Source of the DNA: Peteryoungia aggregata LMG 23059
GTDB taxonomy: Bacteria > Pseudomonadota > Alphaproteobacteria > Rhizobiales > Rhizobiaceae
Direction: 5' to 3'
Length of the DNA stretch: 64,000 nt
Assembly: GCF_030814435.1 (NCBI RefSeq)
Contig: NZ_JAUSUW010000002.1
Span: 62,001 to 126,000 of the forward strand
Shown piece after piece: positions 17,742-26,422 of this stretch. Both the position numbers and the translations under genes were made by a program. How positions within the stretch are numbered: position 1 is the stretch's first letter; each line of letters begins with the position of its first letter. Below the pieces are notes generated by a model. The model made no database searches, was not told the DNA's origin, and saw nothing but the letters and a program-made list of their open reading frames with translations.

Positions 17742-20017
17742 GACAATTGCCTGACGCCGATCCTCGGAAGCACGGGGCGCAGCATCTGGTTGGCGCGGCC
17801 GATCTCGATGCAGGAGATCAGGTAGCAGAGGACGGATTCCGCTCCCCGGTTCTCGTTGGGGCGATCGGCATGCAGACCGTCGCGGCAACTGCCCGTCTCG
17901 GGATCGACGAGCGAGATGCCATGATCATTGCTGCCGGTGAACCAGTCGAAGGCCTTGTTGGCAGCCTCGATCCAGGTCTTGTCGGAGGTCGCTTCATAGG
18001 CGGCCAGACAGGCCGATACGGTGGCCGTCGCCTCGACCGGCTGCTGATCGAACAGTTTCGGGGCCTGCCCGATCTCGAAAAATCCATCCGTGCCGACAGC
18101 GCGAAACTGGCCTGCCTCCCCTGTCTGTTGGGTCATCAGCCATTGCAGGGTCGCAACACCGGTCTCGACGAAGGCCGAAACCTTGGTCGCCGCACCCGTG
18201 ATGATCAAGGCCTGGCTCAGGCGGGCATTTTCATAGGACAGCCCCTCCTCGAACCAGCGTCGCTCGCCTTTCGACACCCGGCGTTCCAGGTCCATCAGGC
18301 TTTCCGCGTGCCGGACGCGCAGCATACGGGCATGGGCATCTTGCGGGTTGGCGGTGCAGTAGTCATTGAGGCCGAGCAGGGTGAAGGCCCAGGCGCGCGG
18401 GGAGCGGAAGTCGAGCGTGGCGGTCATGGCCCTTGCAAACAGCGCACTCGCCCAGCGGCGGCGGGGAGCATCGGTGTCGAAGAGAGTGCAGGCGCCGAGC
18501 GCCCAGAGCGTGCGCCCATGGCTGTCTTCGGACCCTTCGTCTTCGAGCCAACGGCGATCGAAGCTCATGAAGTTGCGGAAACGGCCGGTATCCGGATTGA
18601 AGGCGTGTTCGACGAAGGAGGCGAAGGAGGCCGTCATCCGGTCCGCTATGCCGGTCTCGCCGACGGCGGAGAGCAACGAAGACAAAAGCAGGGCCCGGGC
18701 ATTGTCGTCGACGCAGTAGCCGTGGGAGCGGTCCGGGACCGAGAACACGGCATGCTGGAAGATGCCGGTATCGTCGCACATGGTGTGCAGATGGCCGAGC
18801 TTCAGGGCCGTCTGCTGTGGCGGCCGCTTGATCCGCAGGGAGATCAGATCGCTGACCAGCTTCGGTCGATAGGCAGCGCGGGCTTTCGCCATGCTCTCGA
18901 GATAGAGTGTGGCAACATGCGACCAAATCATCGATCGGCCAGCGTCATAGGCCTGCTTTCGCATGGCCGTCCTTGCAACATCATCACCGAGCAGCGAGGC
19001 GATTGCCTCGCCGGTGGCGGATGAATCGCCGAAGGGCACAAGGATTCCTCGGCCGTCCGCCAGCAGGTCGCATGCGTGCCAATAGGGCGTCGATACGACC
19101 GCACTGCCCATGCCGAAGCTATAGGCGAGCGTGCCCGAGGTCATCTGCGCCTCATCCAGATAAGGCGTCACATAGACATCGCACATCGCAATAAAGTCGA
19201 GAAGCGTCGGCAGGTCGACGAAGCGATTGAGGAACTGGACGGCGTGATCGACGCCGAGCCGTTCGGTGCGTTGGCGCAGGCCGTCGCGATAGCTGTCGCC
19301 CTGCGTGCGCAGAAGGGTCGGGTGGGTCGCGCCGAGCACGACATACACTGCGTCGGGGCTCTGCTTCAGGATCGCCGGCATGGCGTCGATGACCACCTCG
19401 ATGCCCTTGTTCGGGGAGAGCAGGCCGAATGTCAGGATGACGGGGCGACCCGCATAACCGCGCTCGACCTTGGCAATATCAGGATCATGGAAGGGGCGAT
19501 CGGGAATGCCATGGGCAATGACGTCGATCTTCTGGGGTGCGACGCCATAGATTTCCGTCAGCAGGGTGCGTCCCTTCTCGGCCATGACGACGACACGGCT
19601 GGAGTGAGCGGCGACCTTCTGCAAGACGCGGTGTTGAGAGGGCGTGGGTTCGGCGAGGATGGTGTGGCAGGTGGTGACGACCGGGATCCGCAGATTGTCC
19701 AGGAGCGCGAGGATGAATTCGCCATCGGCGCCGCCGAAGATGCCGAACTCATGCTGGAGGGAGATCGCATCGAAGCGACTTTCGTTGAGCACACGTGCGG
19801 CCGTCACGTAGTCTTCGATCTCGTCTTCACGGATCTCGAAGATCACTTCCTCCGGATAGGCATAGCTCTGCTTGGGGTCCGTCACGGCGACAATGCTCGT
19901 GCGGATTGGCTCGGCCGCATCGGCCATGGCCTGGGACAGATCGCAGGTGAATGTCGCGATCCCGCATTGGCGCGGAAGGGAATTGCCGATGAAGGCGATA
20001 CGTGTCGGTTTTGTCAT
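17738..20017 (-). CDS. GT4 glycosyltransferase with large C-terminal helical domain
   Basis: The protein has 759 residues from the ATG at 20017 (ribosome site GAAGGGA). Residues 1-370 are a GT-B retaining glycosyltransferase: a nucleotide-sugar domain around VILTFGLLSPNKGIEVVIDAMP, then DEAQMTSGTLAYSFGMGSAVVSTPYWHACDLL. Residues ~400-750 look like an all-helical toroid of the glycosidase type (HGYCVDDNARALLL; EDSHGRTLWALGA; YENARLSQALIITG). The order GT4, GH130, AGE recurs in proteobacteria, from memory, and suggests synthesis and turnover of a short mannoside-type glycan. The acceptor is unknown. Confidence 0.85.
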   Translation of the reverse strand: MTKPTRIAFIGNSLPRQCGIATFTCDLSQAMADAAEPIRTSIVAVTDPKQSYAYPEEVIFEIREDEIEDYVTAARVLNESRFDAISLQHEFGIFGGADGEFILALLDNLRIPVVTTCHTILAEPTPSQHRVLQKVAAHSSRVVVMAEKGRTLLTEIYGVAPQKIDVIAHGIPDRPFHDPDIAKVERGYAGRPVILTFGLLSPNKGIEVVIDAMPAILKQSPDAVYVVLGATHPTLLRTQGDSYRDGLRQRTERLGVDHAVQFLNRFVDLPTLLDFIAMCDVYVTPYLDEAQMTSGTLAYSFGMGSAVVSTPYWHACDLLADGRGILVPFGDSSATGEAIASLLGDDVARTAMRKQAYDAGRSMIWSHVATLYLESMAKARAAYRPKLVSDLISLRIKRPPQQTALKLGHLHTMCDDTGIFQHAVFSVPDRSHGYCVDDNARALLLSSLLSAVGETGIADRMTASFASFVEHAFNPDTGRFRNFMSFDRRWLEDEGSEDSHGRTLWALGACTLFDTDAPRRRWASALFARAMTATLDFRSPRAWAFTLLGLNDYCTANPQDAHARMLRVRHAESLMDLERRVSKGERRWFEEGLSYENARLSQALIITGAATKVSAFVETGVATLQWLMTQQTGEAGQFRAVGTDGFFEIGQAPKLFDQQPVEATATVSACLAAYEATSDKTWIEAANKAFDWFTGSNDHGISLVDPETGSCRDGLHADRPNENRGAESVLCYLISCIEIGRANQMLRPVLPRIGVRQLS

Positions 20018-20114
20018 CTGCGTTCCCTTCAGAACTTGGTGGCGAGATCTCGCCGAAAATTGCCGGGGCGCAACGCGCGTCCAGATCGTGGATACATGCG
20101 CCGCAGCTGAGGGA

Positions 20115-20318
20115 TCAGAGCGATCCGACGGCCTCGAGATCCCGCTCCAGGGCGACGCGTCCCTGATGCAGTTCGGCATTCCAGAGTCGGTATTGCGGGC
20201 TGTTCTGGTATGCCGGCATGGGGGCTTCGATCGTGTAGGTGACTGCGGCAGCCGGCGAGAGGCCCTTGGTGGTGACCAGGCGAACCATTTGGCCGACGGT
20301 AAAACGATGAGAGGGCAT
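20115..20318 (-). CDS. small conserved hypothetical protein (67 aa)
   Basis: It starts at the ATG at 20318 after GGAG. Its N-terminus (HRFTVGQMVRLVTTKGLSPAAAVTYTIEAPMP) and pattern YQNSPQYRLWNAELHQGRVALERDLEAV resemble small rhizobial proteins of unknown function that begin with a FTVGQ/FTIGQ motif. It lies 16 nt after the preceding small gene and 97 nt before the glycosyltransferase, in the same direction. Confidence 0.65.
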   Translation of the reverse strand: MPSHRFTVGQMVRLVTTKGLSPAAAVTYTIEAPMPAYQNSPQYRLWNAELHQGRVALERDLEAVGSL

Positions 20319-20334
20319 GATCTTTCTCCAGTTA

Positions 20335-20613
20335 TCAGTGGGTTTTATTCGGACTCTCCTGGCCGGACAGGGCCCTGTCCATTTCCAGAGCGGCATCCAG
20401 CTCCGACGGATTTATGTCGATCAGGCTCGTCGTTTTACCGGCAACGACTTCGATTGCGGTTGCCACGCGCCTATAGGCGAGCCAGGAAATCCCGGTGATC
20501 TGTTCCTCGTCGTCCTGCACCTGGTAGTCGCCAGCGGGATGGGGGCCATCCAGACCTTTGAGGGTGAAGGGGGCATCAAAATGCACGGTCCTTGTCTTTG
20601 TTCGCGTAAACAT
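20335..20613 (-). CDS. small hypothetical protein (92 aa)
   Basis: It starts at the ATG at 20613, with AAGGAG 7 nt upstream. It has a compact predicted beta-rich N-terminus (RTVHFDAPFTLKGLDGPHPAGDYQVQDDEE) and a helical C-terminus (NPSELDAALEMDRAL). The FxLxGxxGxxPAGDYxV pattern is recognisable in other small rhizobial proteins of unknown role. It is co-directional with the downstream 67-aa gene and the glycan operon. Confidence 0.65.
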   Translation of the reverse strand: MFTRTKTRTVHFDAPFTLKGLDGPHPAGDYQVQDDEEQITGISWLAYRRVATAIEVVAGKTTSLIDINPSELDAALEMDRALSGQESPNKTH

Positions 20614-20859
20614 GAGAAACTCCTTGGCTCGGACTGGTGTCACTTCGGGGTGGGTCGGGTGTCGGACCAGTTGGCAATCTGAGCGTTGATCAGGCCTGCT
20701 TTGGCGGCACGGCGGGCATGGCCCTGAATGGATGGATGCTGCAATCCGGCCGCTTTCCGGCACCTGACCTGATCTCGAAGACGTTCGGCCGGCAAGTCGC
20801 CGAAGCGATCCGCTTCTTTCGAATGTCCGCCAGTATGATCACCTTGCCTGAAGTCCCCA

Positions 20860-21162
20860 TCAGCCGCTTCGCCTCCCGGTCGTGCCGACCTGATCGCGAC
20901 CACATGGACTTCCGCCTTCATCTTCCCAGCGCAAGAGAGCTGCGGCCTCACTGAACCCGACATTCTCCCAGAGGGCCGGTTGCATGTCGGCCATCACCAT
21001 TCCGTTGCGCAGGCGATTGATGACAACGACCTCTCTTGCATAGTTGCGGCCTGACTGCGCCCGGAGATCCGCGCTCGAGTAGTTGGAGCGATGGAGCAGC
21101 GCACGCAGCAGCATTTGGTCAGCCAGTTTCCGCTCACCCTCCGGTGAGTTTTTCTTCAGCAT
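20860..21162 (-). CDS. small hypothetical protein (100 aa), uncertain
   Basis: An open frame starts at an ATG that overlaps the stop of a 26-codon frame (21236-21155) which itself has a good AAGGA ribosome site. The composition (LLRALLHRSNYSSADLRAQSGRNYAREVVVINRLRNGMVMADM) looks coding, but the C-terminal 20 residues (GGSPCGRDQVGTTGRRSG) do not. A second frame (20905-20690) begins inside it. A frameshifted or decayed small gene is possible. No function can be assigned. Confidence 0.35.
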   Translation of the reverse strand: MLKKNSPEGERKLADQMLLRALLHRSNYSSADLRAQSGRNYAREVVVINRLRNGMVMADMQPALWENVGFSEAAALLRWEDEGGSPCGRDQVGTTGRRSG

Positions 21163-21280
21163 GGTGGGAGGCCAAATGTCTGCCCGAGACGGTCGTCATG
21201 GAAGATCACTGCAGTGGATTGCTTACGATCGGCCATGTTTTATCCTTTTCCGAGTTCACGGAGCACTCTGATTGCCTTCG

Positions 21281-21568
21281 TCAAGTCGCCGACTGGAGGG
21301 ACGACCCGAATGCACTGAGATCGAGTTCGATAGTATGCCGTCGCCGAGACTGATAGGCTTGCCTGGCTGTCGTCAGGATGCGGTCCCGCAGGCGATCGAA
21401 TGCCAGGAGATAGTCGCGTTCCTTCCGACGGTTTGTCGCCCCCTCACGGTCAAAGAGTGCGACAGGCAACAGAAACAGAATCTGGTTCAGACCGTCATGC
21501 CCGACGAAACGGATGAGACCTCGTGTCTCGTCATAGGCGCGGGTCGGATTGGGGAAAGAAAGGGTCAC
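21281..21568 (-). CDS. DUF1488 family protein
   Basis: This 95-residue protein matches the DUF1488 pattern: MTLSFPNPTRAYDETRGLIRFVGHDG at the start, then F-LPVALFD and LLAFDRLRDRILTTARQAY. Function unknown. The family is common in Rhizobiales and Burkholderiales, often in stress-related small-gene clusters. Its ATG overlaps the stop of the upstream 82-aa gene (ATGA), so the two are translationally coupled. Confidence 0.75.
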   Translation of the reverse strand: MTLSFPNPTRAYDETRGLIRFVGHDGLNQILFLLPVALFDREGATNRRKERDYLLAFDRLRDRILTTARQAYQSRRRHTIELDLSAFGSSLQSAT

Positions 21569-21813
21569 AGGCTCGACACCTGAACGCTGCGCTTTCGCCT
21601 CGCGATGACGGCCTTGTCTGCCCAGAGGTTGACGGCGGGAACTAAATCGCCGGGTCTACGCAAACCCTTCTGGTAAAGGGTGATCGCATGGCGCGCTGCG
21701 CCGCGATCCAGCTCGCACAATGGTTCCTCATAACGAAACCCGGAATGCCGAAGCGCGTTTCTGATGATGCTGATGTCGAAGCTGCCGATAGGCTGATGAA
21801 GGTCGGAAGACAT
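21565..21813 (-). CDS. small hypothetical protein (82 aa)
   Basis: This small protein (IGSFDISIIRNALRHSGFRYEEP ... ITLYQKGLRRPGDLVPAVNLWADKAV) starts at the ATG at 21813 after a GGAGGA ribosome site and overlaps the DUF1488 gene by 4 nt. It is probably the first gene of a run of small genes leading into the glycan operon. No family recognised. Confidence 0.6.
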   Translation of the reverse strand: MSSDLHQPIGSFDISIIRNALRHSGFRYEEPLCELDRGAARHAITLYQKGLRRPGDLVPAVNLWADKAVIARRKRSVQVSSL

Positions 21814-22222
21814 GACGTCCTCCTTTATTGGGGCCAGGGTGAGTGCCGCCCAGAAAGTGGCAGTGCCCGTTCAATGGCTGCCACTCCCATGAATATGGGG
21901 CCGCTTATCAGAACTTGCAAGACCCCTCGAAAAACATCCATAGGGCGTGACTGGAAACAGCATCCTCACGGGGCGCTTACGGGGCGAGATGGCGTAGATC
22001 AGCGCAAGAGCAACAAGTTTGCATTTCTTTGACGCGAATGACGTTCGTCTCGACTGATGTTGTGAGGATAAATGTTCAGCGGGGCCATCTCCGGCCCCGC
22101 TCGACACTGCGGCATTGCAAACTCATTTTATCACAGGGCTGGCGCCTCCGACTGCAATTCGACAGCAGGAGGCCCCTATCCGATCCCGTCATTGAACGTC
22201 ATGACGTGGTTCCGATGCAACC
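21814..22222. other. gene-free stretch before the small-gene cluster
   Basis: This contains the promoter region of the small-gene run and a strong hairpin at 22078-22101, which lies past the 3' end of the inositol-monophosphatase gene. No coding sequence is supported. Confidence 0.55.
22078..22101 (-). terminator. probable terminator hairpin after the 22-29 kb operon
   Basis: AGCGGGGCC (22078-22086), loop of six, GGCCCCGCT (22093-22101), a perfect 9-bp GC stem. Only a weak U-rich tract follows on the minus strand (GAACATTTAT). It lies 122 nt after the last gene of the importer operon. Confidence 0.45.
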
Positions 22223-23026
22223 TCAGAGATTGCTCACGTGGAGGTCCAGCAGTTCATCGTAGCAAGACCGGTTCGCGGCAAGGACCGGATGCCCCTCGAG
22301 GAACGCCTCCCCACTTCCAGGGAAGGCCAGGTTCATTCCCCCGGCTTCACGCACGAGGCAGAAGCCGGCCATGCAGTCCCAAGCGCGCATATGCGGCTCG
22401 TAATATCCGACCAGCCTGCCGGCTGCGACATAGGCCAGCATCAGCGCACCGGACCCGTTGCGGATGAAATTGCCGCCGCGCTGCATCAGGCCTGCGATGA
22501 TCGCGCCGACACGTTCGGGCGTAACATAGTTGTTGCAACCAATGCCGGTCATCGCGTTCTGCAGGTTGCGGGAGGGATTGAGGCGCAGCGGCTTGTCATT
22601 CAGCGTGGCGCCGAAACCGTGGGCTGCGGCATAGAGCTCGTCCGAGCAGGGGACGTGGATAACGCCGACCACCGGCTCGCCGCCACGCACAATCGCCACA
22701 GAAACGCACCAGGTCGGCATGCCATTGACGAAAGGCGCGGTGCCGTCGATCGGATCGACAACCCAGGTGAAGCCAGAGGTGCCTTCGTCATGGCCGAACT
22801 CCTCGCCTAGGAAGCCGTCATTGGCGTAGATTTCGGCCACACGCTCCTTGAGGAAGGTCTCGACGTTGCGGTCAGCGATGGAGACCACATCCTGAAGGTC
22901 TCGTTTCGTTTCGATCACCAGCGTGTCGCGCCGGTTGAAATAGTCGAGCGCCATGGCTCCCGCTTCCGCTGCCAGCGTCTTGGCCAGGGCAAAACGTGCT
23001 GCGAGCGCCGTATCATTCACTGTCAT
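22223..23026 (-). CDS. inositol-monophosphatase-family phosphatase
   Basis: This 267-residue cytoplasmic enzyme has the metal site GEEFGHDEG, WVVDPIDGTAPFVNGMP and MRAWDCMAGFCLVREAGG, the standard IMPase motifs. The family dephosphorylates inositol phosphate, histidinol phosphate, sugar phosphates or 3'-phosphoadenosine phosphate. The ATG follows GGAAGAAGAG, 32 nt after the ABC ATPase stop, so it is the last gene of an importer operon. That placement suggests it dephosphorylates an imported phosphorylated compound. Confidence 0.87.
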   Translation of the reverse strand: MTVNDTALAARFALAKTLAAEAGAMALDYFNRRDTLVIETKRDLQDVVSIADRNVETFLKERVAEIYANDGFLGEEFGHDEGTSGFTWVVDPIDGTAPFVNGMPTWCVSVAIVRGGEPVVGVIHVPCSDELYAAAHGFGATLNDKPLRLNPSRNLQNAMTGIGCNNYVTPERVGAIIAGLMQRGGNFIRNGSGALMLAYVAAGRLVGYYEPHMRAWDCMAGFCLVREAGGMNLAFPGSGEAFLEGHPVLAANRSCYDELLDLHVSNL

Positions 23027-23058
23027 TCTCTTCTTCCTTGATCTTTCTGAAATAACTG

Positions 23059-24117
23059 TCAGCCGCTGATGACGGCAATGCCACGGTTCTTGAACGCCAG
23101 TGTGACGTCGCTGGTGGCGGCATGGGCATGGTCCACGTCGTGATCGATGACGAAGAGCGTGCCGACATCGGTCTCGACCTCGTATTCGACATGACCGCCG
23201 AGATAGGCAGAGTGAAGGACGCGACCCCTCAGGCCCTCTGCGCCCACAGCACCGATGCGGATGGCGCCGGGTCGGACTGCGAGCTTGGCAGGGCCTCGGC
23301 CCGCCTTGGACTGCAGGCGATGCTCGAGATTGCTGACACGCACCAGGACTTCCCGGCCATCGGATTGCATGACCTCGCAGGGCAGTACATTCGCCTCCCC
23401 CATGAAATCGGCAATAAAGGGCGAGGCCGGCGCTTCGTAGAGTTCGCGCGGAGCACCCGACTGGGCGATCTCGCCATCCTTCATCACGATGATCCGGTCA
23501 GAGACGGCAAGCGCCTCGTCCTGGTCATGAGTGACATAGACGGCTGTGAAGCCAAGGCGTTGCTGGAGATCGCGGATCTCCGTGCGGACGCGGCGGCGCA
23601 GACGTGCATCGAGGTTGGAGAGCGGCTCGTCGAGCAACAGGACCTGAGGTTCGAGAACCAAAGCACGAGCGACGGCCACGCGCTGCTGCTGCCCGCCCGA
23701 CAATTCTGCTGGAAGGCGATGCCCCATGCCGGCAAGGCCAACGAGTTTGAGGCCTTCCTCGGCCTTCTCACGCGCCTCCTTCTTGCCCAATCCTGATGAC
23801 TGAAGGCCGTAGGCGACGTTTTCCAGCGATGTCATATGCGGAAAGAGCGCATAGGACTGGAAGACCATCGAGACGTCGCGCTCGTTGGCAGGCAGCATGG
23901 TCACATCCTTGCCGCCGATCAGGATCTTGCCGGAGGTCGGATGCTCCAGGCCCGCCAGCATGCGCAGCGTCGTCGTCTTGCCGCAACCGGAGGGGCCAAG
24001 CAGGGTCACCAAAGTGCCGGGCTCGATGGTGAGTGAAAGATCGTGGATGGCGGTGAAGGCGCCGAAGGTCTTGCGGACATTCTGGAATGTAACGGATCCG
24101 GCTTTGACGGTGATCAT
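23059..24117 (-). CDS. ABC transporter ATP-binding protein (AfuC/FbpC-like)
   Basis: This 352-residue ATPase has Walker A GPSGCGKTT at residues 41-49, signature LSGGQQQRVAVARAL, Walker B VLLLDEPLSNLDARLR, H-loop VTHDQDEAL, and a C-terminal TOBE-type domain (VRPGAIRIG). It belongs to the CUT1/iron/sugar-phosphate group. Its ATG overlaps the permease stop by 4 nt. Confidence 0.9.
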   Translation of the reverse strand: MITVKAGSVTFQNVRKTFGAFTAIHDLSLTIEPGTLVTLLGPSGCGKTTTLRMLAGLEHPTSGKILIGGKDVTMLPANERDVSMVFQSYALFPHMTSLENVAYGLQSSGLGKKEAREKAEEGLKLVGLAGMGHRLPAELSGGQQQRVAVARALVLEPQVLLLDEPLSNLDARLRRRVRTEIRDLQQRLGFTAVYVTHDQDEALAVSDRIIVMKDGEIAQSGAPRELYEAPASPFIADFMGEANVLPCEVMQSDGREVLVRVSNLEHRLQSKAGRGPAKLAVRPGAIRIGAVGAEGLRGRVLHSAYLGGHVEYEVETDVGTLFVIDHDVDHAHAATSDVTLAFKNRGIAVISG

Positions 24118-26345
24118 GCAGTTTTCTCCTGACCGAGAGGAACGGGACTGTTGTTGCCGAGGCCGGCAACACGATTTTCGCGGCGCAGCTTGCGTTCGCC
24201 GACGAGCAGCTGGAAGCCGGTGATGACGGTGATCATCACGACGATCAGCATCGAGGAATAGGCGATCGCCACGCCGTATTCGCCATTCTCGACAAGGCCG
24301 ACGATGTAGGAGGTCGCCATGTTATGTTCGGCGCTGACGAGGAAGATGACCGCGCTGATCGAGGTGATGGCCCGCACGAAGGAGTAGACGAGTGCGGCTG
24401 TGATCGCCGGGCGCAAAAGCGGCAGGATGATCTTGCGCACGGTACGAAAGCTATCAGCCCGAAGCGTCAGCGAAGCCTCATCCAGGCTCTTGTCGAGCTG
24501 GCTCATCGCCGCAATCCCACCGCGCACGCCGACCGGCATGTTGCGGAAGACGAAGCAGGCAATCAGGATCAGGGCAGAGCCCGTCATTTCCAGCGGTGGC
24601 AGGTTGAAGGCCATGATGTAGCTGACGCCGATGACCGTTCCCGGAATGGCAAAGCTCATCATCAGGGCGAACTCGAAGAGGTTCCGGCCGGCGAATTTCT
24701 GACGGACGATGATGTAGGCGGTCAGAAGTCCGACGGCTGCGGTCAACGGCGCGGAGATCAGCGAGATCTCCATGGTCGTCCAGAAGGAGTTCCAGGCAAC
24801 GCCCGTCCAGGCGATCGAGCCGTTCTGGATGCTGACGGAAAAGGCTCGGGCGTAATGTTCGAGGGTCAGCGTATTGTCGAGGCCCCAGGTGGTCACGAAG
24901 CCGCCAACGAGGATCATGCCGTAGACGACGACGGTGAAGATCATCCACGGAATGACAATGGCATGCACGCCGATCGAGATGCCACGCGGCAGGGCAATAT
25001 GGGCGCCACTGTCTCCCTTGCCGGTGACGGTCGCGAAGTTCTTGCCGGACAGCCAGAGGCGCTGGGCGAGAAAGGCCGACAGCGTGAAGAAAAGGAGCAC
25101 CAGCGCCAGGACGGCGGCGCGCGACGGATCGTTCTGCGAACCGACCACGGCGAAGAAGATTTCGGTCGAGAGTACGCCATTGCTGCCGCCCAGCACCAGC
25201 GGATTGCCGAAGTCGGCCATGCTTTCAATGAAGCCGATCAGGAAGGCATTGGCGAGGCCGGGCTTCATCAGAGGCAGGGATACCCGCCAGAAGGTGCGCA
25301 AACGGTCGGCGCGCAGCGTCTGCGAGGCCTCCTCCATCGATGGGCTGACGCCCTCGACGACGCCGATCAGGACGAGGAAGGAGATGGGGGTGAAGGACAG
25401 GACCTGTGCGATCCAGATGCCGGTCAGGCCATAAAGCCAGCGGCCAGGCTCGATACCGAACAGGCTGGATAGGGTTTCGGTGACCACGCCGGCGCGGCCG
25501 AAGAGCAGCACGAGCGCGAGGCCAATGACGAAGGGCGGCGTGATGATCGGCAGCACCGTCAGAAGGCGCAGACCCTTCTTGAACGGAAAGCGGGTGCGGG
25601 TCGCGACCAGAGCAAAGGCGAGGCCAAGCAATGTGGAGGCGGACGCCGTCATGATGGCGAGCGTGAAGGTGCGCCAGGCGACGCCACAGCGTCCGTCGCC
25701 GATCAGGCAGCTCAGGCTCCAGATGCCCGGATCCTGCAGGTTGCGGATGAAATCGTCCGGCTTGAAGGAGCCGTCGAAATCCTGAACGGCCGCCACGAGC
25801 ATGCTTCCGATCGGATAGAAAACGAAGACGAAGACGAGGAAGACAAGAAGCGAGATCGACCCGACGACAAAGGCGTCACCCTTCATCACGCCGCGTTCGA
25901 CCAGACCGAAGGCGAACATGAGGACGAAGACGATGGACATGGTCACGGCGCCCGCCCCCATCGATGGCTGTCCATCGGAGAGCGTTCCGAAAAGAGCTTC
26001 GCTGATCCCCCAGGTCCAGCCGGAGAAGCCGACCGCAAGTCCCTGGAGGCAGAGGTAGACTAGGCCTGCTGCACCTGCTGCCGCAAAGAACGCACCACGG
26101 CGCATCGGATCGACAATAAAACGTGCCGCGAAACCCAGACCGAAGAAGAGTACGACACCGAGAAGCCAAAGGCGACCGTGAACCAACAACTGCAGAACGC
26201 CTGGTGCAGCGCTCTCCGTGAAGGGAAAGTCACCGAGCCAATCAAGGCCGAAGAAGCCGGACTCCAGCCTGTACCAGGGAAGCAGAATGAAGGATGCGGC
26301 TCCAAAGGCCAGCAACAGGTCCAGTCTGCGGTTGCCATGTCTCAT
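24114..26345 (-). CDS. fused double-permease of an Fe3+/sugar-phosphate-type importer (AfuB-like)
   Basis: This is one long inner-membrane protein (743 residues from the ATG at 26345; alternative start 26357). It joins two permease domains, each with its own EAA loop: EEASQTLRADRLRTFWRVSLPLMKPGL in the first half and DEASLTLRADSFRTVRKIILPLLRPAI in the second. About four extra N-terminal helices precede the first domain (GAASFILLPWYRL to roughly residue 160). The fusion and extra helices match the FbpB/AfuB-type architecture. It lies between its ATPase (overlap) and binding protein (77 nt with a hairpin). Confidence 0.87.
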   Translation of the reverse strand: MRHGNRRLDLLLAFGAASFILLPWYRLESGFFGLDWLGDFPFTESAAPGVLQLLVHGRLWLLGVVLFFGLGFAARFIVDPMRRGAFFAAAGAAGLVYLCLQGLAVGFSGWTWGISEALFGTLSDGQPSMGAGAVTMSIVFVLMFAFGLVERGVMKGDAFVVGSISLLVFLVFVFVFYPIGSMLVAAVQDFDGSFKPDDFIRNLQDPGIWSLSCLIGDGRCGVAWRTFTLAIMTASASTLLGLAFALVATRTRFPFKKGLRLLTVLPIITPPFVIGLALVLLFGRAGVVTETLSSLFGIEPGRWLYGLTGIWIAQVLSFTPISFLVLIGVVEGVSPSMEEASQTLRADRLRTFWRVSLPLMKPGLANAFLIGFIESMADFGNPLVLGGSNGVLSTEIFFAVVGSQNDPSRAAVLALVLLFFTLSAFLAQRLWLSGKNFATVTGKGDSGAHIALPRGISIGVHAIVIPWMIFTVVVYGMILVGGFVTTWGLDNTLTLEHYARAFSVSIQNGSIAWTGVAWNSFWTTMEISLISAPLTAAVGLLTAYIIVRQKFAGRNLFEFALMMSFAIPGTVIGVSYIMAFNLPPLEMTGSALILIACFVFRNMPVGVRGGIAAMSQLDKSLDEASLTLRADSFRTVRKIILPLLRPAITAALVYSFVRAITSISAVIFLVSAEHNMATSYIVGLVENGEYGVAIAYSSMLIVVMITVITGFQLLVGERKLRRENRVAGLGNNSPVPLGQEKTA

Positions 26346-26383
26346 GGTCGACCTCATCAATAGATTCGCGGGAAGAGAAATGG

Positions 26384-26407
26384 GCCGGCGGTCCAGAGAC
26401 CGCCGGC
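26384..26407 (-). other. intercistronic stem-loop after the binding-protein gene
   Basis: GCCGGCGGTC (26384-26393), loop CAGA, GACCGCCGGC (26398-26407): a perfect 10-bp stem with a four-base loop and no U tract. It lies between the binding-protein stop and the permease start. Such hairpins commonly protect the upstream mRNA segment and raise binding-protein levels, which is inference here. Confidence 0.6.
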
Positions 26408-26422
26408 GGATAGGGTCAGGCG

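Noticed and set aside
17747..20110. Long plus-strand open frames (425 and 344 codons) opposite the glycosyltransferase
   Set aside because: They are antisense shadows of a well-conserved GT4 gene in a high-GC genome. They have no family motifs and no ribosome sites.
24324..25472. 382-codon plus-strand frame opposite the fused permease
   Set aside because: Its sequence is Gly/Asp/His/Gln-rich with no recognisable fold, opposite a clear permease.
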